Program-made: the position numbers and the translations under genes
Shown: positions 10,694 to 21,307 of the stretch, piece by piece
Layout of the letters: the number at the start of each line of letters is the position of its first letter
Position numbering within the stretch: the first letter of the stretch is position 1
Source: Gonatopus flavifemur
Lineage: Eukaryota > Arthropoda > Insecta > Hymenoptera > Dryinidae
Length of the DNA stretch: 64,000 nt
Assembly (NCBI GenBank): GCA_018340375.1
Contig: JAFFJZ010000049.1
Location: forward strand, 1,674,001-1,738,000
Direction: 5' to 3'
Notes under the pieces: generated by a model
Seen by the model: only the letters and a program-made list of their open reading frames with translations
Told to the model about the DNA's origin: nothing
The model's database searches: none

Positions 10694-12015
10694 CGAGGTG
10701 TGTTCAAAAAGTAAGGTGACTTTGTATTTTTAAGGAAAAATATTTATTTATTTATCAATATTTATGTTGTCCCCTTCGGAATAATCCCCCTCAGATACAA
10801 TACACTTATGCCAACGGTTTTTCCAATCCTCAAAGCACTTCTCATAAGCACTTTTCGGTATAGCCTTGAGCTCTTCCAGCGATGCAGTCTTTATCTCTTC
10901 AATCGTTGCAAATCTCCGTCCTTTCATAGGTCTCTTTAGTTTTGGGAACAAGAAAAAGTCACATGGGGCCAAATCCGGTGAATATGGTGGCTGAGGCATG
11001 ATTGTGGTGTTGTTTTTGGCCAAAAAATCTCTCACAAGCAAAGATGAGTGAGCAGGGGCATTATCGTGATGCAAAAGCCATGAATTATTTTTCCACAATT
11101 CTGGACGTTTTCTTCGTATTGCTTCTCGCAAACGGCGCATAACTTCAAGATAATACTGTTTATTGACCGTACGACCATATGGTAAGAACTCCTGATGCAC
11201 CACGCCATGGTAATCGAAGAAAACAGTGAGCAAAACTTTGACATTTGATCGAACTTGGCGTGCTTTTTTCGGTCTTGGCTCATCTGGGGTCTTCCATTGG
11301 GACGATTGGACTTTGGTTTCGACATCATAACCATATACCCATGATTCGTCACCAGTTATGACCCTTTTGAGTAAATCTGGGTCGTCGTTGACGTCATTCA
11401 ACAGTTCTTGAGCGATGCTCATGCGACGGTTCTTTTGGTCAAAATTTAGCAATTTCGGAACAAACTTCGCTGACACACGTCTCATGCCCAAAACGTTAGA
11501 AAAAATTTCATGGCACGAGCCAAGCGATAAACCAACATCCTCAGCAACTTCTCTGATAGTGATTCGACGATTTTCCAAAATAATTTTCTTCACTGCTTGA
11601 ACGTTTTCATCAGTTGTTGACGTGCTTGGGCGTCCAGAGCGAGGCTCGTCATTGGCATCTTCTCGGCCATCTTGGAAGAGTTTGTACCACTTGTAAACAT
11701 TTTTTTTACTCAGAACAGTTTCACCGTATGCTACTGTCAACATTTTAAGTGTTTCGGTGCACTTTATTTTATTTTTTACACCAAAAATGATGCAAATCCT
11801 TTGATCCATATTTTTCGCTAGCAAGAAATCGCCGAGCACGCACAACACTTATAACCTTTACGCCTCTCACAACCGAACAAAAGATGCTATACACTTGAAA
11901 CTTGGTACAGATGTTCAAGAAGAGTGTGCCAACATAACAAAATAAAAAAATCGATAATCGAAAGTACGTTGCCCGCGAAATTTGAAAAGTGACCTTACTT
12001 TTTGAACACGCCTCG
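10694..12015 (-). mobile_element. Complete, intact mariner element (DD34D)
   Basis: The ends are CGAGGTGTGTTCAAAAAGTA and its inverse, TACTTTTTGAACACGCCTCG, near-perfect terminal repeats of about 28 bp. TA flanks both sides (10692-10693 and 12016-12017). The length is 1322 bp, typical for mariner. It lies inside Gypsy gag in opposite orientation, and excising it restores the gag frame. It is among the youngest insertions here because its transposase has no lesion. Confidence 0.95.
10748..11809 (-). CDS. Mariner transposase, intact
   Basis: The frame has 353 codons, starting at MDQRICIIFG, the family's usual length and start; the longer upstream extension has no mariner similarity. Residues about 1-115 carry the paired helix-turn-helix DNA-binding region (KNVYKWYKLFQDGRED, then GRPSTSTTDENV). 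The catalytic core has TGDESWVYGYD, HHDNAPAHSS and [16 protein letters not shown], with 34 residues between the second and third Asp (DD34D). The C-terminus has FEDWKNRWHKCI and SEGDY. No stop or frameshift is present and all three catalytic Asp are kept. It catalyses cut-and-paste transposition into TA. Expression cannot be judged from the sequence. Confidence 0.95.
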   Translation of the reverse strand: MDQRICIIFGVKNKIKCTETLKMLTVAYGETVLSKKNVYKWYKLFQDGREDANDEPRSGRPSTSTTDENVQAVKKIILENRRITIREVAEDVGLSLGSCHEIFSNVLGMRRVSAKFVPKLLNFDQKNRRMSIAQELLNDVNDDPDLLKRVITGDESWVYGYDVETKVQSSQWKTPDEPRPKKARQVRSNVKVLLTVFFDYHGVVHQEFLPYGRTVNKQYYLEVMRRLREAIRRKRPELWKNNSWLLHHDNAPAHSSLLVRDFLAKNNTTIMPQPPYSPDLAPCDFFLFPKLKRPMKGRRFATIEEIKTASLEELKAIPKSAYEKCFEDWKNRWHKCIVSEGDYSEGDNINIDK

Positions 12016-12128
12016 TACATACAGGGCAAATAGAGAAAGAAACACATACGGTCAAACACATGGATATACGGCTTATGATAATACACAGAGAGGTACACAG
12101 AGGAGTTCTGAAAGGAGAGAGCCACGAA

Positions 12129-14065
12129 TCAGAACAAAACCGGTAGACACAGTCATAGTCCAAGTATACATGCCCACATCTGCATATTCGGAGGAAGATA
12201 TTGAAAAAACGTACGAAGAAATAGAGGAAGTGATAGAATATGTGAAGGGAGAAGAGAATTTGATAGTGATGGGGGATTGGAATGCGGTAGTAGGACAAGG
12301 AAAAGAGGACAACATGATAGGAGATTTTGCGTTAGGGAGGAGGAACGATAGAGGACAACGTTTAGTCGAATTCTGTGAAAATCATAAGATGGTTATCACG
12401 AACACTTCATTCGAAAATCATCCAAGAAGAATCTACACTTGGAAAATGCCAGGCGATACAGCAAGATACCAAATTGATTACATATTAGTGAAACAAAGAT
12501 TTAGAAACCAAGTGAAAAACTGTAAAACTTATCCCAGTGCAGATATAGATAGTGATCATAATATGTTGATGATGAGATGTTCTCTGAAATTCAAATCTCT
12601 GAAGAAGAAAAGGAAAATGCAGAAAAGATGGAATTCGAAGAACCTCAAGCAAAAACAAACACATGAGGCATTCGAGAAAATGTTGGATGAAAAATTGGGA
12701 GATCAAAAAGAGAAAGACTTGGAAATAGAGAGGAGATGGACAAAGATGAGCGGGAATATAAGAGAATGTGCGGATAAGATTTTAAAGAATAATGGAGTAG
12801 AACCTAAAAACCCATGGATAACGGGAGAAATTTTAGAATTGATAAATGAAAGAAGAAAATACAAGAATAATGATAGCCAAGGAAGCCAGCAACGATACGA
12901 ATCATTGAGAAATAAAATAATAAGAGAATCAAGGAAAGCAAAAGAATAGTGGTTAGAAGAGAAGTGTCAGGAAATAGAAATAAGATTGCATTTGGGAAAA
13001 ATAGATGAAGCATATAGGATTATTAAAAGATTTTTCAGGCAAATGAAATCTAGAAGCAATAAGATTAGAAACTCTCTAGGACGACAATGGATAGAAACGG
13101 AAGAGAAAATAGAACATTGGATCAATCACTTGGAAGACTTGTATAGAGGAAACGATAATATCGCACTTTTAGAGAAGGAGGAGGATGTAGATGAGGAAGA
13201 ATTGGGAGATTCGATATTGAGATCAGAATTCGACAAGGCTTTGAGAGAATTGAAAAATAACAAAGCGCCAGGCATAGATGGCATAAGTGCGGACCTTATA
13301 AGAGCCTCCAGTGAAGGAACTCGTGACGCACTGTTTGGATTGATTAGCGATATGTACGAAAAAGGAGAAGTACCGGAAGATTTCCAAAAGAATAAAATTG
13401 TCGCTATCCCGAAAAAACAAGGGACAGACAAATGCGAGAACTACAGAACGATCAGTTTAACTTCACATGCTTCAAAAATCCTGACCAAAATTATATAAAG
13501 GAGGTTGGAGAATAAAATAGAGAGTAGATTGGCAGAAGATCAATTTGGTTTTAGAAGGAATAGGGGAACGCGAGAAGCAATTTTAGCACTTAGGGCAGTG
13601 ATAGAGAAAAGGATAGCGCTGAAGAAATCTGTGTACATAGGTTTTGTAGATATACAAAAGGCTTTCGATAATGTGGACTGGGAGAAGATGTTTGCGATCC
13701 TGAAGGAGGTGGGAATAAATTATAAAGATAGAAGAATAATATACGAATTATATGAGAATCAAAGTGCAATAATAGACATAGAGGGTCAGGAAGGGGAAGC
13801 ACAAATGAGAAGAGGGGTGAGACAAGGATGCTCATTATCACCACTGATTTTCAATTTATATATAGAAAAAGCAATCAGCGAAGTGAAGGAGGAAATTCAT
13901 TCGAAATTACAGATTCAGGGAGAAAATATAAGTATGTTGAGATTCGCGGATGACATAGCTATACTTGCCACGAGTGGTACTGAGTTAGAAAATATTCTCA
14001 ACACTATGAGAACAATATTATTGGAAAACTATTGTATGAATATAAATAAAGACAAAACAAAAATG
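12129..14065 (+). mobile_element. LINE fragment, copy 1 (endonuclease end plus reverse transcriptase)
   Basis: Starting at about 12129 the sequence matches the second LINE copy at 55970 onward almost codon for codon. To the left it changes to Gypsy gag, so the insertion boundary is sharp. The fragment lacks the first half of the endonuclease (5' truncation, typical of LINEs). It ends within the reverse transcriptase after NINKDKTKM. What follows to the right is unrelated sequence. Confidence 0.8.
12129..14065 (+). pseudogene. LINE endonuclease/reverse transcriptase polyprotein, copy 1
   Basis: The frame carries the endonuclease blocks QVYMPTSAYSEED, VMGDWNAVVGQG, RIYTWKMPGDTARYQIDYIL and the closing DSDHNML. 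The reverse transcriptase follows: NNKAPGIDGISADLI, IPKKQGTDKCENYRTISL, DQFGFRRNRGTREAI, VDIQKAFDNVDW, GVRQGCSLSPLIFNLY and FADDIAILA (catalytic Asp pair). Insect proteins of this type are often labelled craniofacial-development-protein-2-like; they are LINE ORF2 products. In-frame TAG at about 12947 and TAA at about 13495 interrupt it, and the C-terminal part is missing. The enzyme would copy LINE RNA at a nicked target, but this copy is dead. Confidence 0.85.
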
Positions 14066-15388
14066 AACCCACGGGAAGAAGAACTCGACGAGCGCTCGAA
14101 CCGCGGTAAAAGTATTGTCCAAGCGGTCACGTGGGGGACCGAAAAAAAAGTCGGAATTTTGGAAAACTCAAAATACTGGGTGATAGGGCTTGAAAAATCA
14201 ATACGAGTGTTCGTTTACAATGTTTTTCTATGATCAATAGTTTTCGAGAGAAAAATTAAAAAGTACCTCTTGTTCTCGTATTAAAAATGAATGTTTTTCC
14301 ATCTTAAACTCGTTATAACTCGAGCAGTTTCCAACGTATCAAGATGAGTCTTGCAGATTCTGATTCAAGATGACGATTTCGACAAAATTTTCAAAAATTG
14401 ATGGAAAATTAATGAATTTTCAATTTGAAGTGGAAACTTGGTTTTCAACGAAGAGGAAAACTTTGTATTGAAGAAGTGTCGGGGGAAGTATGAGCTACGA
14501 AAAACTTCCAGCGACAAAGTTGTTCGCTAGTGTGCGGACAAACTTTATGGAAACTTTCAGATCAATTGGACTATTGGTTCGAAAGATACAGCGATTTATC
14601 CATCAGCTCGCAACGGAAATTTCTCATCACTCTACGTCGTTTACCTGCTGAATATGGGGATCCGAATGAAAGGTTGCATTCACTCGATTTCTCAACGTGG
14701 ATTCATGTTTTTTTGGTCGAAGCATCCAAATATCCAACTATTTTTGCAAAATTCGTTATACATTGTTTTTTTTTATAAACAATTTTTATTCAACGCATCA
14801 TTGTTCAATCCTTATTCTGCAAGATGAAAATTAAAGATTGAACATTTGTGTGCTCTCTCGAACTCAATAGTTTCCGAAACTTATTTCACGATTACTTGGC
14901 CAAATCTTATCGGAATGATATAAACATTGATTCTCAGATTCAATGTGTATTGCCGAAGCTTGTAGAATGATTCGAATGATGAAAACATTTCGTTTTTCAA
15001 TAATATTTGATAACGAATTAGTGGCTCTCAGGCTCGTGTTTTCCGAGTTTCAACGACACAAAGTGTCGAGCGAAATGTGAAATTAAGAAAACTTCGAACA
15101 ATAAAGTTATGCTCTTATGTTTGAGGAAGTTTTTCTGGAGATTTGAAATTAATCGAACAAAAAATATGGGGTTTATGATTTATGTAAAACAAGCGGAGCC
15201 GCCGAGCACGCAGGACTTCGGTGTTGACGAATGAAGACACAAAACATCAAATGAAAACAAATGCCTATATAGTAATTGCAACCGTAAGAATAGAAAACAT
15301 TGCTCCCTCCGATGTGAGAAAAAGTGCATAATTCCACATTTTGGACAATTCTATTATTGAATTCATTTCCCGGGTTAGTGTAATAATA
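14066..15388. other. No gene seen; unexplained insert between LINE fragment and DUF7869-like gene
   Basis: This AT-rich stretch starts with a GC-rich patch (GAACTCGACGAGCGCTCG, near 14080-14105) right at the LINE break. It has several GATTTCGACAA/ATTTTCAAAAATTGATGG-like simple repeats. No frame has recognisable similarity and I could not find terminal inverted repeats pairing it with the other side of the DUF7869-like gene. It may be the 5' flank carried in with that gene. Confidence 0.35.
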
Positions 15389-17727
15389 ATGTCTGATGAA
15401 AACAGTTCAAAAACTGGTCGAAAACGTCCAAGAAATCCGAACAACTGGATGAAGAACAAAAATAAAAAGGCTAAAAATGAGGTTTGTATATTCCGTATAT
15501 ATATTTAGTACAATACAGTGTGCAATGGAATGGTGCTGTCAACAAATTTCTTAATTTTCCATGCATAACTGAGACATAATACATTGTATTTTCGCAGTCA
15601 TCGATGTATAAATATTTCTGTATCTAACAGTCATCCAACCCATAGAGCATCGAAGATTTCATTACGACCGCAGAAATCTAACGTTTGAAATATTGGAATA
15701 TTCTTGTAATATTGCTGCATGTCGTACTGAGATTTCGAAGTCCTTTCACAAATATTGCAATGTCCGCTAATCTTACATTGCAATACAAGATTTCTGAATT
15801 ATTCTTGGAATATTTCAAGAACATTTATGAAATATTTCATTGTAATGTTTCTTTTGTAATATATCTGAGACATTGCAAATAGTTAACATTTCAGTTGACA
15901 GATTTTTGATATATTCTGGTGGAACAATATTGAAATGTAATGAAGATGAAAGAATGAAATACAATTGATACATTACTGAAATAATTTCTAAATAGTGTGT
16001 TACAGTCGATACAAAATTATTACTTAAAAATAATTATTCAATGTCGAGAACTTGGATAGTGTTTGGAATATCGAATTGTATAACGCGATCATTTGGTATT
16101 ACAGGGACGAGAATATGTTTCGACTTCTGGGAAATCTATTGCAGCTAAGCAATTCAAACCCGTAAATTCGTGCTGCCTAAAACAGTGTTTCCGAAATATT
16201 CCTGTTCAACAACAACAAAAATTTCATGCCACATTTTGGAACTATGGCAAATATGATTCTCAAAATATTTTCCTCGCTGGATTAATGAAAAAGAGAGCGC
16301 CAAATGTTACAGGAAATGCGCAGAATAAAGTTGTTTTGTGGAATTATTTTTTGCATGCTGAATTCGGTGACATAAAGACTTGTCAAAAATTTTTATGTAA
16401 TTTATTGAACATAGGACAAGGGCGATTCACAACTACACAGAAAAAGATATTACATAATGAAACTATCGAAGATAGTCGGGGAAAACATGGAAATCACGTA
16501 GTGCGATTGACCCAAGATGTAAAAAAAATGATCCATCAACACTGTTTGTTAATCCCACACTCTGAGTCGCATTATAAACGTCAAGCCGGTCAAACGTCTA
16601 GTTTACAATATTTTGATCATCCTAATTCAACACTGAAAAAAATATACGCTTTGTTTTTGGAATATTAAACAGCGAAAACAGGTTGTGAAAATCCTCCGAT
16701 TGATTTATCAACCTACTCTCAATATTTTAATCGTCATTTGAATTTTTCTTTCTCAATACCACGCACTGATGTTTGTAACATGTGTTTTGAACAAGAGCGG
16801 CAAAACAATTCTGGTGATGAGTTCAAACAGCATAAAAAAAGTATAGAAGAGTACAAAATATTGGAGAAGAAAATGTTGGCAGAAGAAAATGTGTTATGTC
16901 TTGAATTTGATTTCGGTCAAAATTTACCTTTGCCGAAAATTCATGTATCAGATCAGTTCTACAAAGGATTGCTTTGGCTACACGTTTTTAACGTGCATGT
17001 CTTCGGTGAACATGGCAGAAGTTACATGTTCTTTTTTTTAGAAGGAAATTTTAAGAAAGGTGGTAATACTGTGTGCAATTTCATCAATGCAATGAAGAAA
17101 GAATTGGAGCTTAATAATTACAATAAAATTTATTTATTTTCGGATGGTTGCGGTGGTCAGAATAAAAACCGTTCCCTCGTCTCTTTCTTATCATCGTTGG
17201 CTCAAGAATTGCAACTTGAATTTGAACATGTGTATCCAGTTCGTGGACATTCATACTGCTCTTGCGATCGGAATTTTGGAGTATATGGCAAAAAAAAGGG
17301 ACAACTTGAAACTATTGAAACGGATGAAGACTACATTGATCTCATAGAAAGTGCAAGAAATCCACCATTTAAAATTGTCAGAGAAGTAGATTGCCCAGTC
17401 CGAGATTATGAGGTTCTGTTACAGGAAAATGTCAGAGATATTAAGAATCTGCAAATCAGCAAAGCAGTACGGATCCAATATTTTCCTAACGGTCAAATCA
17501 ATATATTCCAAAGTTACAATGGAGAACCAAAAATTCATATCATCAAATCTTCAGTGAGTTTACATGCATTATGCAAATCACCACCAGCTGCTCCAACTGG
17601 CATAAGTGCAGGGAAGATGAAAGATTTACAAACTTTGTTAAAATATTTGAGTCCAAAAGGTGTAAAATTTTTTGAAAGCTCATTTTCGAAAATATCAATT
17701 AGAAAACCTAAAAATAAAGAATAATTG
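15389..17727 (+). pseudogene. DUF7869-like protein (probable DDE/RNase H-fold), two exons, one nonsense codon
   Basis: Exon 1 (15389-15481) encodes MSDENSSKTGRKRPRNPNNW and a Lys-rich, nuclear-signal-like tail. It ends at a GTTTGT donor. Exon 2 starts after TTACAG at 16105 in phase 0 and runs to 17724. It has SCCLKQCF (a Cys cluster), PRTDVCNMCFEQE, LEFDFGQNLPLPK, LFSDGCGGQNKN and VRGHSYCSCDRNFGVY. The spaced Asp residues and the GGQN and GHS-Y-DR-FG blocks are, from memory, those of a very abundant insect family (DUF7869) suspected to be transposase-derived. One TAA at 16666-16668 interrupts an otherwise continuous frame; the codons to 16738 keep family-like sequence. Function is unproven. 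It lies in an insert within Gypsy gag-pol. Confidence 0.7.
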
Positions 17728-18000
17728 TTCACTCTAATGATATAATTTCTGTTTTTGGTTCAAAATATATTGTATGCAGTTTGAATTGTTTATTTACATG
17801 AATTTTTTACAGTGTATTGTGTCCGAGGAGGGCAATTTTGGTTCATTACACGGAGAAAAAAGATTTCGCTATCTGAATGAATCCGTCTTCGCTAAGTGGA
17901 TTAAATAGAAATTCGCTGTATCAACGAACCAATGCGCTGGATTAACGAACTAATTCGCTGTTTTTACGTATTGAATATGAAAGTAACATGAGAAATGAAA
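17728..18000. other. 3' flank of the DUF7869-like gene, right edge of the insert in Gypsy
   Basis: Non-coding, AT-rich sequence that includes a motif TTCGCTG(T/G)ATTAACGAAC repeated about three times (17905-17965). Gypsy coding sequence resumes close to 18010, so the insert ends within this stretch. I could not identify its exact terminus or any target duplication. Confidence 0.35.
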
Positions 18001-18009
18001 AAAACGAAT

Positions 18010-18550
18010 AAGAAGGACGGGCCAGAGGGAACAAGGCGTAGGATCTCATGTACTTATAACACGCCAAAGAAACCGTCGTACAGATAGGTTAGAACACGTA
18101 GATATAAATGAAATTTTTGAAAATCCAGGGGGTTTCCCATTGAAGGAAGAGGATTGAGTAGGTAGGGCAGTAGGAACATGTCCCAGAATAAATATAAGAT
18201 TGGAAGACATAGAAGAAGAAGCGTGAATAGATACGGGGAGTCAAATAGCATGTATTTCAGAAATATTTTTTAAAATGAATGAAGATGTATTAAAGGAGTG
18301 TGCAATCGTACCAGTGACGAATTTAGTAGTGAGAGGTGCGTTGGGAGGGGACACCGTTAGGATAAATAAACAAGTGATATTAGGGGTGAGGTTCAAAAGT
18401 ATAGGGATGGACCAAGGATTTTTGGTGATACCGAAATTAACAGAAGACTGTATAATAGGAGTGGAAATGTTGAGAGGGCTACGAGCAAAAATGGATATGG
18501 GCAAGGAAATTTTGAAAATAAAAAAAGGGGGGGAGATAGAGAAAAAATAG
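18010..18550 (+). pseudogene. Ty3/Gypsy protease region
   Basis: The frame from about 18010 reads GQREQGVGSHVLITRQ, then RINIRLEDIEEEA, a TGA, and IDTGSQIACISEIFF. DTG is the active-site triad of the retroviral-type aspartic protease, and CIIGVEMLRGL near the end is the second conserved block (I-G-x-x-ML). The protease cleaves gag-pol during particle maturation. TGA codons at about 18153 and 18224 break the frame; the second is adjacent to the active site. It continues without a clear gap into reverse transcriptase at 18568. Confidence 0.78.
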
Positions 18551-18567
18551 GACGAAGGGCAAGGGAG

Positions 18568-20015
18568 ATGGAAGATAAGGAGAACGAAGATATACGATTA
18601 ACAGAACAAGAGATGAAAGAGAAAGCAGAGGAGTGCGAGGAAATAGAGGATAGGACGCGAGAAAAATTGATCGAAACAATACGCAGAAATGATAACATTT
18701 TCGAGAGACGAACAGGAAAAATTACAAGTCACGAACACGAACTAATAACGAGAAGAGCAATTCCATTTTTCAAGAAAACGTATCCGGTGCCAATGGCACG
18801 GAGAGAGGGGGTGAAGAAGGCAATTAGGAGGATGATGAAAGAAGGAATCATCCGAAAATCAACGAGTCCATGGATAAATCTCATAGTACCAGTTGTCAAA
18901 CCCACAGGCGAAATTAGAATATGCTTGGATGCGAGGCAATTGAATGAAATGTTGGAGGATGATAGAGAGTGTCCAATAAGCTTAGAGGAAGTGTTTCAGA
19001 AATGTCATGGTGGTCAAACTTTAAGCACGGTGGATCTAACAAATAGTTCCTGGCAAATTGCATTACATGAAAACTCAAGTAAATATACAGCTTTCATGAA
19101 CGAAGGCCACTGTTATGAGTTTCTGAGGGTTCCTTTTGGCACGAAGTCCAGCAGTGCTGCGTTAATAAGAGCGATGGGAAGGGTGCTAGAAGGGATGGAG
19201 TTTGTGATGAATTTTGTAGACGACCTCTTGATCATATCACGGAACGAGGAAGAACATCGACGACATTTGGAAGCGTTATTTGAAAGGATGGCCACAAAAT
19301 GGCAATAAATTTAAAAAAATGTAGATTTTTCAAGAAAGAAGTGAAATTCCTGGGACACATCTTGTCAAGGGAGGGTTTAAAAATCGACCCCGAGAAAGTT
19401 AGAGCAATAAATGAATTTCCAAGACCAAAGAATATAAAACAATTACGAGGATTCTTGGGCCTAGTAAATTTCTGCTCGAAATTCACAGACAAGCATGCAC
19501 ATGAGTCAAGGCCTCTGTTAAGAGTATTGAGAAAAAACAATAAGTGGAGTTGGGGGGGAAGTGAGCGAGCAGCTTTTGACAGGGTGAAAAAGCTATTCAG
19601 TGATGATATGACATTGTTTTTACCGCACAGAGACGGGGTATATGTAATTCAAGCGGACGCGAGTGACTACGCAATAGAAGGGTCCCTTTCGCAAGAAGTG
19701 GAGAATGAAACGAAAGTAATCACGTTTGCAAGCAGAACTTTGAAGGGACCGGAGCTGAGTTACTTCACGACAGAGGAAGAATTACTCGCAATTGTGTGGT
19801 CCCTACAAAAGTTCAGGTCGTACGTATCGTACTGACTTTCCTCGAAACAGCAAGGTTTGTGAGTGAAAGGTTGACCAGGTGGAATATCTATATACAAAAT
19901 TTCAACATTATAGAAATTTCACATTGTCCGGGAAAAAGAAACGTGGTGGCAGATACATCAAGTCGGAATCCACATTACGAAAAACAATCAACGGAGGATA
20001 GGAAACAGCCTTTAA
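18568..20015 (+). pseudogene. Ty3/Gypsy reverse transcriptase and RNase H
   Basis: The frame 18568-19308 carries PYPVPMAR-type thumb sequence, TSPWINLIVPVVKP, ICLDARQLNEML, STVDLTNSSWQIAL, YEFLRVPFGTKSS and NFVDDLLIISRNEEEH, where V-DD is the catalytic pair. A frameshift near 19300 moves to INLKKCRFFKKEVKFLGHILS and GFLGLVNFCSKF. RNase H follows with VIQADASDYAIEGSLSQ, TFASRTLKGPELSYFTTEEELLAIVWSL. A further deletion and frameshift near 19820-19840 removes the middle of RNase H, before the closing HCPGKRNVVADTSSRNP. The enzyme would make cDNA from the element's RNA; these lesions disable it. Confidence 0.88.
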
Positions 20016-21307
20016 TAATAAATGTAATAGAAGAAAATAGATTATCGAGTGGAATGATAAAAACATTAATGAATATAGGCAGAATACAAAAAGAAGAGAA
20101 AAAGTCGCAAGAAATAATGAAAGAGGTAGAAAACAGCAAGGATCAGAGAATCGGAGGAGAATATCGATATATAATTGATAGGGAAATTCTGAGGAAAAAG
20201 CACCGAGATGGGACGTACAAAATTGTGATACCAACATCAATCATAGATAGGTTGATTACGGAATGCCATGTAATATACGCTCATGTAGGTGCGAAGAGGT
20301 GTCACAAGATATTAGAGGAAGACTTTGCTCACCCAAAGTTGTTACATAGGGTGAAAAAATTAACGACAACGTGTGACTTGTGTCAAAGGGTTAAGATCGA
20401 TAATAAAACTTCCCATGTACCGATGCAAAATATAGTACCTCAGAAACCCCGTGAACTTCTCTTGATAGATTTTTTTGGACCACTACCCACATCGAGAGCG
20501 GGGATGAAGCACATCTTAGTAACTATAGACGCGTTCACGAAATTCGTAGTTCTGTACCCAATGGGGAGTCAAAATACGGTTACAGTTATAAGGAAAATCT
20601 TTGAACACTATATTCCCTCGTACGGTTGGCCGGATAAGATACAATGCGTTCACGGGACACAATTCATCGCGAAAAAATGGAAACAAAAATTGAAAGAAGA
20701 GAACATTCAATTAGTTCATTCATAGATACGTCACCCACAGGGGAATATAGTAGAAGAAGTGAACCGGGAATTAGGTAGATTTTTTCGAACTTTTGTAGGC
20801 GAAAAACACACATCGTGGATGAATTATGTTAAGATAATACAGGATCGCATCAACGAGACAACCCATGAAACAACGGAATTCACGCCTATAGAGCTCCAAC
20901 TAAATCAGACACCGAAACGAGTATGGGGAAGATACATAGGGCACAAACCAAGGTACAAAGACCCAATCCCATACGAAACAAAATTAAATCTGACCAAGGA
21001 GAGGATTGAGAGGAAAGGAAAAAAAAGAAAGAAGTACGACAAGGGACATGTGATGGAAGATTTCGCGGAAGGGGGCATAGTACTATTGAAGGCGAATGAT
21101 GCATCTGATGCATATGAAAAGAAAATAGCCGAGTTCTTTGAGATATACGAGGGACCATATAGGCTGAAAAAGAGAATAGGAATAGGGACTTACATTTTAG
21201 AAGATATAGATAGTAAGAAAGAAAGGGGAATGTTTCATGTGAACAACTTCAAAACGTATAGGATAAATAGGGGGGATGACAAGTGGAAAAAAAAAGAAAG
21301 AGAGTGA
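20016..21307 (+). pseudogene. Ty3/Gypsy integrase, with a substituted catalytic residue
   Basis: The zinc-binding domain reads CHVIYAHVGAKRCHKILEED with TTTCDLCQRVK. The catalytic core starts LLIDFFGPLPTSRAGMKHIL, keeping the first Asp. The second block reads IQCVHGTQF, where the family has Asp at the V position, so a metal-binding catalytic residue is lost (GTT at about 20647-20649). A TAG at 20723 then stops the frame before IRHPQGNIVEEVNRELGRFF, which supplies the third acidic residue. The C-terminal domain ends with GPYRLKKRIGIGTYILED and FHVNNFKTY. Integrase inserts element cDNA into chromosomes; this one cannot. Confidence 0.88.

Larger units (their letters stand above)
9414..12128 (+). 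pseudogene. Ty3/Gypsy gag, frameshifted and split by a mariner
   Basis: Gag spans 9414-10693 and resumes at 12018-12128 after the mariner. The N-terminal half is a long charged coiled coil. The capsid-like part contains KKIPTFYGGARENPMNFLAEL, then GAKDWWREFDTLENFKKEF and LELKGLLDILRCHD. Frames change twice: at the A7 run near 9893-9899 and near 10440. Removing the mariner with one TA copy joins NERIYTY directly to RANRERNTYG in one frame. That frame continues into a basic, Q/R/T-rich tail of nucleocapsid type before the next insertion at about 12129. No zinc knuckle is visible; it was probably in the interrupted part. The protein would form the intracellular particle; this copy cannot. Confidence 0.72.

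Noticed and set aside
12073..13844. Minus-strand frames opposite the LINE reverse transcriptase
   Set aside because: Shadows of a clear plus-strand reverse transcriptase.
14066..18000. Terminal inverted repeats bounding the DUF7869-like gene
   Set aside because: I compared both flanks and found no convincing inverted match or target duplication.
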